Shown: positions 1 to 9,865, numbered from the stretch's first letter. The stretch is DNA of 64,000 nucleotides from Rothia mucilaginosa ATCC 25296 (GCF_000175615.1 NZ_ACVO01000004.1:62001-126000), one strand, 5' to 3'. A program made the numbers and translations. The notes: generated by a model not told the origin, from the sequence alone.

Positions 1-351
1 CGGGGTTGCTACGGGGGTAGCGGTGGTCGCGCTTGCAGTGGGTGCTGCAGATGCAGTCACCGAAGGGGTTACCGAAGCGCTAGCCGAGGCAGTTGCGGTA
101 GCCGAGGCAGTCGCACTAGCGGACGGGGTAGCCGAAGCAGTTTCGGAGGGGCGAGCACTGAAGCTCTGGAAGGGCGCGCCGGAAGCCGTCGCGGTGGAGG
201 CTACGGTAGCCTCCTTCTTGCCGTTAATCATGCCGACCATGGAGGTCACGCCGGCAACCAGCAGCAGAATAATAGCGAGCAGAGCAATAACCGCCACGAT
301 GCGACGGCGGCGGTACACTTCGGGAGGCAGAACGGGACCATTTTCAGACAT
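1..351 (-). CDS. Membrane-anchored Ser/Ala/Thr-rich protein, partial
   Basis: The gene runs off the left edge, so only the first 117 codons are visible. The start is the ATG at 351-349, read leftward as MSENGPVLPPEVYRRRR. Residues 13-17 are basic and are followed by one hydrophobic segment (about 18-42, ending near MVGMIN). After that comes a low-complexity tail made almost only of Ser, Ala, Thr and Pro, encoded by imperfect repeats of about 21 bp. This is the layout of a type II (N-in) anchored protein with an extended extracytoplasmic linker. A folded domain may lie beyond the edge. It is divergent from mutY. I do not recognise a family and assign no function. Confidence 0.7.
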   Translation of the reverse strand, partial: MSENGPVLPPEVYRRRRIVAVIALLAIILLLVAGVTSMVGMINGKKEATVASTATASGAPFQSFSARPSETASATPSASATASATATASASASVTPSVTASAAPTASATTATPVATP

Positions 352-407
352 ACCTCAAGGATACCGGGTTTAACCCTGAGATTCACAGTGAACTCTGTTC
401 ATGCAGT

Positions 408-443
408 TTTGGGAATATATGCCTCGTGGCGTAGGCTTTTCGG
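408..443 (+). promoter_or_regulatory. Putative leaderless promoter of mutY
   Basis: A TAGGCT hexamer at 432-437 fits a -10 element and is followed by exactly 6 nt and then the mutY ATG. A weak -35-like TTTGGG lies at 408-413, 18 bp upstream. No Shine-Dalgarno is present, so the transcript probably starts at the ATG. Inferred from spacing only. Confidence 0.4.
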
Positions 444-1466
444 ATGACCACAGAAGCATCCACCCCTACTCAGCACCTCCCCGAAGGAACCAATGTTGAA
501 GCGCTTCACCAACGCATTAACCAGTGGTTCCTTGACCAGGCACGCGATTTACCGTGGCGTCGTGACGAGTGCACCCCCTGGGGCGTGATGGTCAGCGAGT
601 TCATGCTGCAGCAGACCCCCGTCAAGCGCGTGCTTCCCGTGTGGGAGGAGTGGATGCGCCGCTGGCCCACCCCCGCCGACCTTGCCGCCGAGCCCGCCTC
701 GGAGGCAGTGCGCGCCTGGGGCCGCCTGGGTTACCCGCGCCGCGCGCAGCGTCTGCACGGTGCCGCTGTAGCGATTGTGGAGCAGCACGGCGGTGAGGTT
801 CCCGCCGAGTATGATGCGCTGCTGGCTCTGCCGGGCGTGGGTTCCTACACTGCGGCGGCGATTAGCGTGTTTGCGTTTGGTCTGCGCGCCACGGTGATTG
901 ATACGAATATCCGCCGCGTGCACGCGCGCGCTGTGTCTGGCAAGGCTCTGCCCTCCCGCTCGTTGACGGCGGCTGAGACTCGCCTGGCGGAGGCGCTCAT
1001 GCCCGCCGACACCCCCACCTCCTGCCTGTGGAACGCGGCGACCATGGAGCTCGGTGCGCTGGTCTGCACGGCAAAGTCCCCAACCTGTCAGCTGTGCCCG
1101 GTGGAGGATCTGTGTGCCTGGGTTGCGGCAGGTAAGCCGGAGGCGGACTACACCCCCAAGGGTCAGAGCTGGCACGGCACGGACCGCCAGGTGCGCGGCG
1201 CAGTCATGGCGGTGTTGCGTGCGGCGCATGAGCCGGTGGAACGCGACCTCATCCTGGGTGCAGGCACCACTGCGGCCACTGGTGCATCAGCTTCGCCTGA
1301 CTTGGCCTTCCCGGCGGATGCACCCGCCGCGGTGCATCGTCCACTGAAGGCGCTGTACGATCTCTCCCCCGCTGCCGAGCAGTTGCAGCGCTGCTACGCG
1401 GGGCTGCTGGCGGACTCTCTCGCCCGCGAAGTCACGCAGGGCGGTACTGTGCTCGTCTCGCTCTAG
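444..1466 (+). CDS. mutY: A/G-specific adenine glycosylase MutY
   Basis: This base-excision repair glycosylase removes adenine mispaired with 8-oxoguanine. The 340-aa product shows the HhH-GPD fold: the catalytic-Glu region SEFMLQQTPV (about residues 50-60), the hairpin LPGVGSYTAAAI, the catalytic Asp in VIDTNIRRV, and the 4Fe-4S ligands as C-x6-C-x2-C-x5-C (CTAKSPTC..C..C, about 209-225). The C-terminal part after the cluster is long enough for a reduced NUDIX-like 8-oxoG recognition domain but is not well conserved by eye. It has no Shine-Dalgarno and is probably leaderless. It is a single-gene unit ended by the hairpin at 1514-1563. Confidence 0.95.
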   Translation: MTTEASTPTQHLPEGTNVEALHQRINQWFLDQARDLPWRRDECTPWGVMVSEFMLQQTPVKRVLPVWEEWMRRWPTPADLAAEPASEAVRAWGRLGYPRRAQRLHGAAVAIVEQHGGEVPAEYDALLALPGVGSYTAAAISVFAFGLRATVIDTNIRRVHARAVSGKALPSRSLTAAETRLAEALMPADTPTSCLWNAATMELGALVCTAKSPTCQLCPVEDLCAWVAAGKPEADYTPKGQSWHGTDRQVRGAVMAVLRAAHEPVERDLILGAGTTAATGASASPDLAFPADAPAAVHRPLKALYDLSPAAEQLQRCYAGLLADSLAREVTQGGTVLVSL

Positions 1467-1513
1467 TACCCGCCGCAGACAGGCTCCTAGAGGCTCCTGG
1501 GGCTTATAATAGA

Positions 1514-1563
1514 AACGCCTGAGGGGCGGTACCGGATAATTCCGGTACCGCCCCTCAGGCGTT
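1514..1563. terminator. Bidirectional intrinsic terminator between mutY and clpC
   Basis: A near-perfect inverted repeat (arms AACGCCTGAGGGGCGGTACC and its complement, loop around GGATAATTCC) has A-rich and T-rich flanks on both sides. It lies between the convergent 3' ends of mutY and clpC and can serve both. Confidence 0.9.
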
Positions 1564-1603
1564 TAGTGCGCTAAGCCTAGCTACCTAGGACTTATTCCAG
1601 AGC

Positions 1604-4159
1604 TTAGTCGTTGCCCTGACCCTCAGCGGCAGGTGCCTCGGAAGACTCGCCCTCGTTCAGCTCCTGCACCGAGTCCAGAGCCAGCTCCTTCATCGGCTGA
1701 GAAGAGAAGACGAACTTCGCGGAGTCGCCCTCGCCCTCAACGTCCACGGTGATCTTCTCACCGGGCTTGATGTCGCCGAAGAGGATCTTCTCGGACAGGG
1801 CGTCCTCAATGTTGCGCTGCATCTCGCGGCGCAGCGGACGAGCACCCATGGACGGGTCGTAACCCTTAGCTGCCATGAGAACCTTCGCAGCGTTGGTCAG
1901 CTCAATGGACATATCCTGCTCCGCCAGACGCTTAGCCAGGCGACCCACGAACAGGTCCACGATCTGCAGAATCTCAGACTCGGAGAGCTGCGGGAAGACA
2001 ATGATGTCATCCACACGGTTCAGGAACTCGGGGCGGAAGTGCTCCTTGAGGTTCTCCATCACGCGTGCCTGCATGCGCTCGTAGTCGGCTGCGGTGTCAT
2101 CCATCGCCTGGAAACCAACCGGGATGCGGCGGTTCACGTCACGCGAGCCCAGGTTGGTGGTCATGATGATGACGGTGTTCTTGAAGTCCACCACGCGACC
2201 CTGCGAGTCGGTCAGGCGACCGTCTTCCAGGATCTGCAGCAGCGAGTTGAACAGGTCGGCATGAGCCTTCTCAACCTCGTCGAACAGGACCACGGAGAAG
2301 GGCTTGCGGCGGACCTTCTCGGTCAGCTGGCCGCCCTCATCGTAACCAACGTAGCCGGGAGGCGCACCGAACAGACGGGAGACGGTGTGCTTCTCCTGGT
2401 ACTCGGACATATCCAGGGTGATGAGCGAATCCTCATCGCCGAACAGGAACTCCGCCAGAGCCTTGGCAAGCTCGGTCTTACCCACACCGGTCGGGCCGGC
2501 GAAGATGAACGAACCACCGGGGCGGCGCGGGTCCTTCAGACCTGCGCGGGTACGGCGGATAGCACGGGACAGTGCCGCAATAGCGTGCTCCTGACCGATG
2601 ACGCGCTTGTGGAGCTCCTGCTCCATGGTCAGCAGGCGGCTGGACTCTTCCTCGGTGATCTTGTAGACCGGAACACCGGTGGAAGCGGCAAGAACCTCAG
2701 AAATAACCTCGGGGGTCACGGTGCCGAATGCGTCGCCGCCTTCGCGCCATGCCTTCTCGGCTTCTTCCTTCTCAGCCAGAACCTTCTGCTCCTGATCACG
2801 CAGGCCTGCGGCCTTCTCGTAATCCTGGGAGTTGATGGCGTCTTCCTTCTGCTGGCGCAGCTTGGCTGCCTTCTCGTCGAGCAGCTTGATTTCCGGGGGT
2901 GCGGTCATGCGCTTGATGCGCAGGCGTGCGCCCGCCTCATCAATCAGGTCGACAGCCTTATCTGGCAGGAAGCGGTCAGAGATGTAGCGTGCCGCAAGGT
3001 TCACGGCAGTCTCGATAGCCTCGTCGGTAATGGTGACGCGGTGGTGTGCCTCGTACTTATCGCGCACACCCTTGAGAATCTGCACGGCGAGCTCCTGAGA
3101 GGGCTCCTCAACCTGAATCGGCTGGAAGCGGCGCTCCAGGGCGGCGTCCTTCTCAATGTGCTTGCGGTACTCGTCCAGGGTGGTTGCACCGATGGTCTGC
3201 AGTTCGCCTCGAGCCAGCATGGGCTTGAGGATGGAGGCAGCGTCAATTGCGCCCTCTGCGGCACCTGCACCGACGAGGGTGTGAATCTCATCAATGAACA
3301 GGATGATGTCGCCGCGGGAGCGAATTTCCTTCAGAACCTTCTTCAGGCGCTCTTCAAAGTCACCGCGGTAGCGCGAACCTGCGACCAGGGAGCCCAGATC
3401 CAGGGTGTACAGGTGCTTATCCTTGAGGGTCTCAGGGACGTCACCGTGCACGATAGCCTGTGCCAGGCCCTCCACGACGGCGGTCTTACCGACGCCGGGC
3501 TCACCAATCAGCACGGGGTTGTTCTTGGTACGGCGGGAGAGGACCTGCATGACGCGTTCCATCTCCTTGTGGCGGCCGATGACCGGGTCCAGCTCGCCCT
3601 CACGTGCTGCTGCGGTGAGGTTGCGGCCGAACTGATCCAGGATGGTCGAACCCGCGGGAGTGCCTTCGCGAGAGTTACCCGCACCCACACCAGCGGTTTC
3701 CTTATCGCCGGAGTTGTTGCCGGGGTAACCAGAAATCAGGTCCATAACGGCCTGGCGCACGGCAGCGGGCTCAGCGCCCAGCTTGACCAGCACCTGGTTT
3801 GCTACGCCCTCGTTTGCACGAACCATGCCCAGCAGGATGTGTTCGGTGCCGATGTAGCCGTGGTTCAGCTGAATAGCCTCGCGCATGGACAGTTCGAGAA
3901 CCTTCTTCGCGCGCGGGGTGAAGGGGATGTGACCGTTAGGCGCCTGGGGGCCGGGGCCGACGATGTCCTGAACCTGTTCACGTACTGCGTTCAGGGTAAC
4001 GCCCAATGATTCCAGGGCGCGGGCACCGATGCCTTCGCCCTCGTGAATCAGACCGAGCAGAAGGTGTTCGGTACCGATGTAGTTGTGGTTGAGCATGCGT
4101 GCCTCTTCCTGGGCAAGCACCACAACGCGCCGAGCTCGATCGGTAAAGCGTTCAAACAT
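1604..4159 (-). CDS. clpC: ATP-dependent Clp protease ATPase subunit ClpC
   Basis: This Hsp100 unfoldase feeds substrates to ClpP. The 851-aa product has two Clp_N repeats (residues 1-145), AAA-1 with Walker A GEPGVGKT (219-226) and Walker [11 protein letters not shown], a UVR-type coiled middle region (around [13 protein letters not shown]), AAA-2 with Walker A GPTGVGKT (around 553) and sensor/arginine motifs, and an acidic C-tail. Length and order are those of actinobacterial ClpC1. The start is supported by AAGGAG 8 nt upstream. It is monocistronic between the terminator at 1514-1563 and a long upstream region carrying a CTGTTC/GAACAG inverted repeat. ClpC genes in actinobacteria are often ClgR-controlled, but I could not confirm a ClgR box. 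Confidence 0.97.
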   Translation of the reverse strand: MFERFTDRARRVVVLAQEEARMLNHNYIGTEHLLLGLIHEGEGIGARALESLGVTLNAVREQVQDIVGPGPQAPNGHIPFTPRAKKVLELSMREAIQLNHGYIGTEHILLGMVRANEGVANQVLVKLGAEPAAVRQAVMDLISGYPGNNSGDKETAGVGAGNSREGTPAGSTILDQFGRNLTAAAREGELDPVIGRHKEMERVMQVLSRRTKNNPVLIGEPGVGKTAVVEGLAQAIVHGDVPETLKDKHLYTLDLGSLVAGSRYRGDFEERLKKVLKEIRSRGDIILFIDEIHTLVGAGAAEGAIDAASILKPMLARGELQTIGATTLDEYRKHIEKDAALERRFQPIQVEEPSQELAVQILKGVRDKYEAHHRVTITDEAIETAVNLAARYISDRFLPDKAVDLIDEAGARLRIKRMTAPPEIKLLDEKAAKLRQQKEDAINSQDYEKAAGLRDQEQKVLAEKEEAEKAWREGGDAFGTVTPEVISEVLAASTGVPVYKITEEESSRLLTMEQELHKRVIGQEHAIAALSRAIRRTRAGLKDPRRPGGSFIFAGPTGVGKTELAKALAEFLFGDEDSLITLDMSEYQEKHTVSRLFGAPPGYVGYDEGGQLTEKVRRKPFSVVLFDEVEKAHADLFNSLLQILEDGRLTDSQGRVVDFKNTVIIMTTNLGSRDVNRRIPVGFQAMDDTAADYERMQARVMENLKEHFRPEFLNRVDDIIVFPQLSESEILQIVDLFVGRLAKRLAEQDMSIELTNAAKVLMAAKGYDPSMGARPLRREMQRNIEDALSEKILFGDIKPGEKITVDVEGEGDSAKFVFSSQPMKELALDSVQELNEGESSEAPAAEGQGND

Positions 4160-4330
4160 TTACGCACTCCTTGCATTTTCCTATTGATACAAGAGTACGT
4201 TGAGCGCGGCTGAAAGGGCGGGCTGATGGGCGTCTGTTCGCCATCAAGAGAACAGATAGGCTGTTCGGGGCGGTTTAGGCGCAGTTTCGGGGCTTCTGGC
4301 GGGGCTCAGGAGCAGTTTTGAGGGGTCTAG
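4160..4330 (-). promoter_or_regulatory. clpC upstream region with inverted repeat
   Basis: CTGTTC at 4234-4239 and GAACAG at 4250-4255 form a 6-bp inverted repeat with a 10-bp spacer, about 75-96 bp upstream of the clpC start. A further CTGTTC lies at 4261-4266. The arrangement suits a dimeric regulator, but I cannot name one. Confidence 0.35.
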
Positions 4331-4384
4331 CTCACGCAAGTGAGCCTACCTGAAGGTGGATGGGTGCCGCCCGGTCGGTGCTGA

Positions 4385-4460
4385 CTGCTTTTGCCGGTGC
4401 TGGCTGCTTTTGCCGGGGCCAGCTGTTTTTGCCGGGACTGGCTACTTTTCCCGGGGTTGC
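4385..4460. repeat. Four imperfect 19-bp tandem repeats
   Basis: Four adjacent units begin at 4385, 4404, 4423 and 4442, with consensus CTGCTTTTGCCGGGGCTGG. The period of 19 is not a multiple of three and no convincing gene covers it, so it is a non-coding minisatellite-like array in the clpC-lsr2 gap. Confidence 0.75.
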
Positions 4461-5136
4461 CTGTGCAGAGTATGCGCATATTACCGTCGGATGTACCACG
4501 GGCAGGTGCTACAAGTGGGTTCCGAGGGTCTACAGTGCCGATACGCGGGTTTACGGAAGAGAAGAACCCAAAAGAAGCCACATAGACCAACACCTAAACC
4601 GCATGTTTTCTGCACGCGCGTGAATATAATGCAGAAATTTTTAAAAATTTATATGTTTGCGTGAGAAATTTCAATAATTCGCAAAAATATATAACGGCAC
4701 CATTTCCGGTATATATTTCTGCATAATCTTCAGACAATCTGCATCAGAATTCCATCCGATAATCATCTCGACATCAGAGGAAATCCCCACGTCGATACAT
4801 AGGTAGGGCGCTTATTATTTTCGACTCTATTCAGGGTACGCTCTGTACCTCTTACAAGGGGAATATCTCGGCGCACAACAACGGCGCATAACAACCGCAC
4901 CGAAGAGATTAATGCAACAACACCTTTAGCCTTCCTGCCAATGCATGAAACCTAAATGAGGAACCCAACCTCGACACCAGATTGCGTATCCGATTCCCCA
5001 CTCTTCCTCCTAATAATTCAGAAGCGGGCATCAGCAAAGGATCAATATATTTTACATGTAAATAGTTAATTGGAATTAGGCACAAAACACGCCCCATTAG
5101 ATACACAAAACACACAACGCATAAGGGGGCACAACA
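4461..5136. other. AT-rich non-coding region upstream of clpC, downstream of lsr2
   Basis: No supported gene lies here. From about 4620 on, the sequence is strikingly AT-rich for this genome, with runs such as AATTTTTAAAAATTTATATG near 4636-4655. Small open frames lack ribosome sites and look like chance. The region could bind Lsr2, which prefers AT-rich DNA. Confidence 0.5.
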
Positions 5137-5166
5137 AAAGGCGGGCGGTGATAACACCGCCCGCCT
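5137..5166 (-). terminator. lsr2 terminator
   Basis: Inverted repeat AAGGCGGGCGGTG-ATAA-CACCGCCCGCCTT, followed on the minus strand by TTTTG. It lies about 70 bp past the lsr2 stop. Confidence 0.85.
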
Positions 5167-5233
5167 TGAGCACCCGGAGGTTTAGAGCCCTAAAGAACCA
5201 GCACCTCCGGTTACACGCAATAACTTAGAACCT

Positions 5234-5587
5234 TTAGTCCTGAGCCTTCATTGCTGCGTAGTATGCGTCCTGAATGTCCTGGTGGATACGACCGCGGTCA
5301 GAAACTTTGTGGCCGTTAGCCTTAGCCCACTCGCGAATTGCTGCGGTCTCGGGGTTGCGCTTAACCGGAGCAGCAGTACCGCGGGGTGCACGGGTGCGCT
5401 GGGTAGCGGTACCCTGCACGCGGCGGGACTTCGCTACGAAGGGGCGGATAGCGTCACGCAGGCGAGCTGCGTTTGCGGAGGACAGATCGATTTCGTAGTG
5501 AGCGCCGTCCAGACCGAAACGGATAGTTTCGTCTGCGGGGCCACCATCGAGATCGTCTTCAAGGATGATGCGAACCTTCTGTGCCAT
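5234..5587 (-). CDS. lsr2: Nucleoid-associated xenogeneic silencer Lsr2
   Basis: This small H-NS-like protein coats and bridges AT-rich DNA. The 117-aa product has the N-terminal dimerisation region ([20 protein letters not shown], then [23 protein letters not shown]) and the C-terminal Lsr2 DNA-binding domain ([19 protein letters not shown]) with the RGR motif that inserts in the AT minor groove. The ribosome site is GAGGTGCCTC upstream of the ATG. Strongly AT-rich DNA on both sides would let the protein bind its own locus. Autoregulation is inferred, not shown. Confidence 0.96.
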   Translation of the reverse strand: MAQKVRIILEDDLDGGPADETIRFGLDGAHYEIDLSSANAARLRDAIRPFVAKSRRVQGTATQRTRAPRGTAAPVKRNPETAAIREWAKANGHKVSDRGRIHQDIQDAYYAAMKAQD

Positions 5588-6196
5588 TGAGGCACCTCCT
5601 CATCTGTTGCATATATCCTGTGGAGTAAACCCAAAAGCCTCTATCGGAGATTGAGAAAATAGTGTGCCGGATATATTTATGTACTAATTTTCTTTCATAT
5701 AGTAACAGAAATATATTAAAAATTCCGAAAATATCTAAGCATTGAAACAATGCACCAATCACCCACAGCGATATATCGCTTCTGTGCATCCCGTTAAATC
5801 TGCATCCACTACAAGAACATTAAAGTGAAGTTCAGGGTGCAAATACTTTGGATTCTTCCAGCACTCACTCTGGGACAATATCGAACAATACACAACCCGG
5901 CGCTACCAACAATCCACAGGAATTACACCACCCACACGGGCACCTCAATACGCTATTCGCTCCAGGCATTCCTACGATATTCAAAAGCGAAATTCTACCC
6001 CTATCCCGGCACCTCATTCTTTTCTACACAACACATTCGTGTATAAGAACAGAAACACCCGCCAGAACGAATAGAGCAGCATAAATCAGCACCAGAATAG
6101 AGCAAAAAAGCACCGGAAAACGCCCCTGACCTGTGCAAATACCAATCCAAGCCCACACCACACGCTATACACCGTGCAAAAGAGTGCATGCAAAAA
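5588..6196. other. AT-rich intergenic region between lsr2 and lysS
   Basis: About 600 bp without a supportable gene. The first 180 bp, directly upstream of lsr2, are very AT-rich (around 5640-5740) and should contain its promoter. Open frames at 5825-6084 lack ribosome sites and recognisable products. Confidence 0.5.
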
Positions 6197-6239
6197 CGGC
6201 GGGTGCCGCAGATACAACCGTATCCGCGGCACCCGCCGC
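6197..6239 (-). terminator. lysS operon terminator
   Basis: Long inverted repeat (CGGCGGGTGCCGC on one side, GCGGCACCCGCCG on the other, inner stem GATAC/GTATC). It is followed by TTTTTG on the minus strand, just past the lysS stop. Confidence 0.9.
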
Positions 6240-6291
6240 ATTATCGCCTCTCAAGGCGAAGTATAAGCAACCCTCGAGGTGAAGCTAAAGC

Positions 6292-7875
6292 TTAGGCTTC
6301 CGGCTTCATCAGGGGGAAGAGAATGGTCTCACGAATACCGGGCTGACGCACCACGGTACCCGGACGCTCCGGATCCTGATCGCCCGCCAGCAGCATAATC
6401 AGACGGTCAATGCCCAGGCCCAGACCACCCATCGGGGGTGCACCGTGCTCCAGGGCGCGCAGGAAGTCCTCATCCAGCTCCATCGCCTCATCGTCACCGG
6501 CAGCAGCCAGCAGCGACTGAGCGGTCAGGCGCTCACGCTGAATGACCGGGTCAATCAGCTCGGAGAACGCGGTACCGCGCTCCATGCCGCCAATAATCAG
6601 GTCCCATGCCTCAATCAGAGGCTCACCGGAACGGTGCGGACGCGCCAGCGGCTGAGCGCTCGGCGGGTAGTCGTACACGAAGGTCGGGTTCACCAGGGTC
6701 GGCTCAACAATCTCACCGAAGAGCTCGGTCACCAGCTTCTCAGCGTCCCACTTCGGGTCGATGTCAACCTCATGCTTTTCAGCGATCTCACGCAGAACCG
6801 AAGCGTCAGTCTCGGGGGTGATTTCAACGCCCACAGCCTCAGACAGGCCCGGGTACACGCCAACCCACTTCCACTCACCGAACAGGTCAATGGTGCCGTT
6901 CTCAGTCTCAATACGCTCGGTACCGACAGCCTTCGCGCAGCTCTGGATAATCTCCTTCATGCGCTCAGCCATCACAAACTGGTCAGCGTAGGTTTCGTAG
7001 CACTCCAGGGTGGTGAACTCGGGGCTGTGGGTCGAATCCACACCCTCGTTACGGAACACGCGGCCAATCTCGTACACGCGCTCAATACCACCAACCACTG
7101 CACGCTTAAGCGGCAGCTCGGTCGCAATACGCATGGTCATCGGCTGGTCAAAAGCGTTCAGGTGGGTGCGGAACGGGCGAGCCGTCGCGCCACCGTGCAC
7201 CAGCTGCAGAACGGGGGTCTCAACCTCAATGTAGCCGTGATCCTCCAGCACGCGGCGGACGGTGCGGGTAATCAGGGCGCGCTTCTTCACCAGCTCGCGA
7301 GCCTCCTCGCGAACCATCAGGTCCAGGTAACGCTGGCGAACGCGGGTTTCCTCGTTCAGGTCCTTGTGCAGAACCGGCATGGGGCGTAGCGCCTTCGACG
7401 CCATCTTCCAGTCGGTCACCATGATGGACAGCTCACCGCGGCGAGAAACAATCACGCGGCCGGTCACGAACACGTGGTCGCCCAGGTCAACCAGGGACTT
7501 CCACTCAGACAGGGACTCCTCGCCAACCTCAGCCAGCGACAGCATCGCCTGGATGCGCTTACCCTCGGTGCCACCCTGCAGGGTCGCAAAGCACAGCTTA
7601 CCGGTGTTACGGACGAACACCACGCGGCCACCAACATGCACCACACGGTCAGTCTCGTCGCCAGCCTTCAGCTCCTCAGCAGCCAGCTTCGGATCGTACT
7701 CGGCGCGCAGATCCTCAATGTGGTTGGGCTCCACGCGGTTACCCTCAGAATCCAGCAGACCCACCGGGTATGCCTCGCGACCCGACTCGATCAGCTTCGC
7801 ACGCTTCTCCAGGCGAATCTGCATCTGCTCGGACATATCAGCAATCGCCGGTGCGGCAGTGTGCTCAGTGCTCAC
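6292..7875 (-). CDS. lysS: Lysyl-tRNA synthetase, class II
   Basis: This enzyme charges tRNA-Lys. The 527-aa product has an N-terminal OB-fold anticodon-binding domain (about 60-190, including GRVVFVRNTGKLCFATLQ) and a class II catalytic core. Motif 2 lies in YEIGRVFRNEGVDSTHSPEF and motif 3 in GLGLGIDRLIMLL near the end. The start is a GTG (GTG AGC ACT GAG) with AGGT about 8 nt upstream. It is the last gene of the DUF2520-panC-lysS operon, 52 bp after panC, and precedes the terminator at 6197-6239. Length is usual for the family. Confidence 0.96.
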   Translation of the reverse strand: MSTEHTAAPAIADMSEQMQIRLEKRAKLIESGREAYPVGLLDSEGNRVEPNHIEDLRAEYDPKLAAEELKAGDETDRVVHVGGRVVFVRNTGKLCFATLQGGTEGKRIQAMLSLAEVGEESLSEWKSLVDLGDHVFVTGRVIVSRRGELSIMVTDWKMASKALRPMPVLHKDLNEETRVRQRYLDLMVREEARELVKKRALITRTVRRVLEDHGYIEVETPVLQLVHGGATARPFRTHLNAFDQPMTMRIATELPLKRAVVGGIERVYEIGRVFRNEGVDSTHSPEFTTLECYETYADQFVMAERMKEIIQSCAKAVGTERIETENGTIDLFGEWKWVGVYPGLSEAVGVEITPETDASVLREIAEKHEVDIDPKWDAEKLVTELFGEIVEPTLVNPTFVYDYPPSAQPLARPHRSGEPLIEAWDLIIGGMERGTAFSELIDPVIQRERLTAQSLLAAAGDDEAMELDEDFLRALEHGAPPMGGLGLGIDRLIMLLAGDQDPERPGTVVRQPGIRETILFPLMKPEA

Positions 7876-7927
7876 AGTGATACCTATCTGTGTAGTGTGT
7901 TGGGGACTCTTCTAAACGCGCAAACGC

Positions 7928-8875
7928 TTAGCGCAGGTCCATGTTGTCAATCAGGCGGGTCGGGCCAACGAACGCAGCAACCAGTGCCAGCACTCGCTCC
8001 GACTCCTCAGTCGGCTCACCGAAAGTCATCGGGTCGACCAGTTCCAGGTAGTCAAGGCGTACACCCGGAGTGGAGTTGATACGCTCACGCGCACCGTCCA
8101 AATCAATCTCGTGGAAGCCACGGTTCAGCGAATTCTCACGAAGCATCGCCAGGGTGCGGGACAGCACCAGGGCAGACTCGCGCTCCTCATCCGACAGGTA
8201 ACTATTACGCGAAGACAGCGCCAGACCGTTATCGTCGCGAACAATCGCCACAGGGCGCATGGTCACGTCGTGGTTGAAATCGTGCACCATACGCTGAATC
8301 AGGATGTACTGCTGAGCGTCCTTCTGACCGAAGTACGCATTCACCGGGTGGTTACCGGCTGCGGGGCGAATAATGTTGAAGAACTTATTGACCACGGCCA
8401 GCACGCCATCAAAGTGGCCCGGACGGGTCGCACCCTCAAACTTAGTGCCCAGCTCGCCGCTCGAAATGCGGATGAGCGGGTCACCGTCGGGGTACATCTC
8501 TTCAACCTCGGGGGCAAAAATAATGTCAACACCGGCGGCACCAGCCAGGGCAGCGTCTGCCTCCAGGGTGCGCGGGTATGCTTCGTAATCCTCGCCGGGG
8601 CCAAACTGCAGCGGGTTCACAAAAATGGAGGCGACCACTACATCATTCTGTTCAGCGGCGCGACGCAACAGGGTTGCGTGGCCGTCGTGCAGGGCGCCCA
8701 TGGTGGGCACGTAGCCCAGGGATGCGTTCGTGTACTGAACTGCGGTGCCGTTCTGCTCCGCCTCCTGGCGGGCTGCCCGGTCCAGTTCTTCCTGCGCTGC
8801 GGCAAGGGATTCGGTGATTGCCGTGCGGAAATCCGCAATGGTGGTCACGACTCGGGGCATCGAAGTCTCAGTCAT
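7928..8875 (-). CDS. panC: Pantothenate synthetase
   Basis: PanC condenses pantoate with beta-alanine using ATP, the last step of pantothenate (coenzyme A precursor) synthesis. The 315-aa product shows YVPTMGALHDGHATLLRRA (family PTMGxLHxGH signature), FVNPLQFGPGEDY, AYFGQKDAQQ and SSRNSYLSDEER. An N-terminal extension of about 50 residues precedes the signature, longer than in the compact enzymes. The start overlaps the stop of the upstream DUF2520 gene by 4 nt (ATGA), indicating translational coupling. panB and panD are not in the window. Confidence 0.95.
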   Translation of the reverse strand: MTETSMPRVVTTIADFRTAITESLAAAQEELDRAARQEAEQNGTAVQYTNASLGYVPTMGALHDGHATLLRRAAEQNDVVVASIFVNPLQFGPGEDYEAYPRTLEADAALAGAAGVDIIFAPEVEEMYPDGDPLIRISSGELGTKFEGATRPGHFDGVLAVVNKFFNIIRPAAGNHPVNAYFGQKDAQQYILIQRMVHDFNHDVTMRPVAIVRDDNGLALSSRNSYLSDEERESALVLSRTLAMLRENSLNRGFHEIDLDGARERINSTPGVRLDYLELVDPMTFGEPTEESERVLALVAAFVGPTRLIDNMDLR

Positions 8876-9834
8876 GACGAGAACTCCTTGTTTTCGGGGG
8901 CTGAATCATCAATATCGCCGGGGTGGTTGCGGTCCGAAGACTCACCCAGCAGATTTTCAATTCGTCCCAGTTGTTCATCGTTTAACAAACCTCTATTATG
9001 CGCTCTTTTTGCGGTTGCGTGTGCCAGAGCGGCATAAGAGTCTGTAATATCACCTGTTTTCTCATGCTCTGAGTACTCATTCAGAGCCTGAAGGTGAGCC
9101 TTCACGGTGCCTGCGTCTCCGCGTGCCACGGGCCCGGTGAGAGCACCCTCACCGCTGGCGAGCGCATTGTCCACGGCGGCTCGCACGAGCGGCCCCATGT
9201 AGCGTGCCGGGTCCTCAATACCGATGGAGGCGAGCATCTGCTGGGACTGACCCAGGATGGTCACGAGGTGGTTCGCGGCGTGCGCTAAGGCGGCGTGGTA
9301 GAGCGCTCGGTCGGCCTCGGCAACGTGCACGGGTTCGCCGCCCATCTCCACCACGAGTGCCTGAGCAATCGGGATGAACGGTGCAGGCCCGGTCACTGCG
9401 AAGCAGGTGCCGTTCAGGCGCTGCAGGTCCACGGACATGCCGGTAAACGTCATGGCGGGGTGAATCGCCAAACCGATAGCGCCCAGCGCGGTCGCCGGTG
9501 CGAGAACCTCGGTGCCGTGACGACCGGAGGTATGCACCAGAATCTGACCGGCGGTAATACTTCCCGAGGACGCCAGGTAGGTGATAAGGCCCGGCAACTC
9601 ATCATCGGGAACCGCAAGAATCAGCAATTCGCTACGCTCAGCAATCTGCTCCACCGGCAGCAGCGGCACATCGGGAAGCAGCATCGCGGCGCGCTCCTGG
9701 GAAGCCTCAGACACCGCGTGAACACCCACAATAGTGTGCTCGCAGGCGCGCAAAGCCGCACCGAGGACGGCTCCGACCCTCCCGGCGGAAATAATTCCAA
9801 TGCCCAAACGCGCAGGTTTTGAATGCTGTATCAC
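8872..9834 (-). CDS. Rossmann-like, DUF2520 domain protein
   Basis: The 320-aa product has an N-terminal Rossmann segment (IGIISAGRVGAVLGAALR, residues about 12-29) and a C-terminal DUF2520 domain (IHPAMTFTG, then the helical YHAALAHAANHLVTILGQ). Such proteins resemble NAD(P)-dependent reductases and in actinobacteria commonly sit next to panC; a role around pantothenate supply is inferred from that neighbourhood. The start is a GTG at 9834. It has no Shine-Dalgarno, and a TATACT box ends 7 nt upstream, so the operon mRNA is probably leaderless. The last codons overlap panC. Confidence 0.85.
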   Translation of the reverse strand: MIQHSKPARLGIGIISAGRVGAVLGAALRACEHTIVGVHAVSEASQERAAMLLPDVPLLPVEQIAERSELLILAVPDDELPGLITYLASSGSITAGQILVHTSGRHGTEVLAPATALGAIGLAIHPAMTFTGMSVDLQRLNGTCFAVTGPAPFIPIAQALVVEMGGEPVHVAEADRALYHAALAHAANHLVTILGQSQQMLASIGIEDPARYMGPLVRAAVDNALASGEGALTGPVARGDAGTVKAHLQALNEYSEHEKTGDITDSYAALAHATAKRAHNRGLLNDEQLGRIENLLGESSDRNHPGDIDDSAPENKEFSS

Positions 9835-9865
9835 GGCTTTAAGTATATTCTCCCTTTCACGCAGG

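Noticed and set aside
2039..4009. 656-codon open frame on the plus strand
   Set aside because: Antisense to clpC in the frame opposite a G+C-rich gene; no ribosome site and no recognisable domain, while clpC is certain.
4327..4593. 88-codon minus-strand frame over the 19-bp repeats
   Set aside because: The repeat period is not a multiple of three and the peptide looks random; treated as non-coding.
5825..6084. Two overlapping small plus-strand frames
   Set aside because: No ribosome site, no hydrophobic or domain pattern; AT-rich intergenic DNA.
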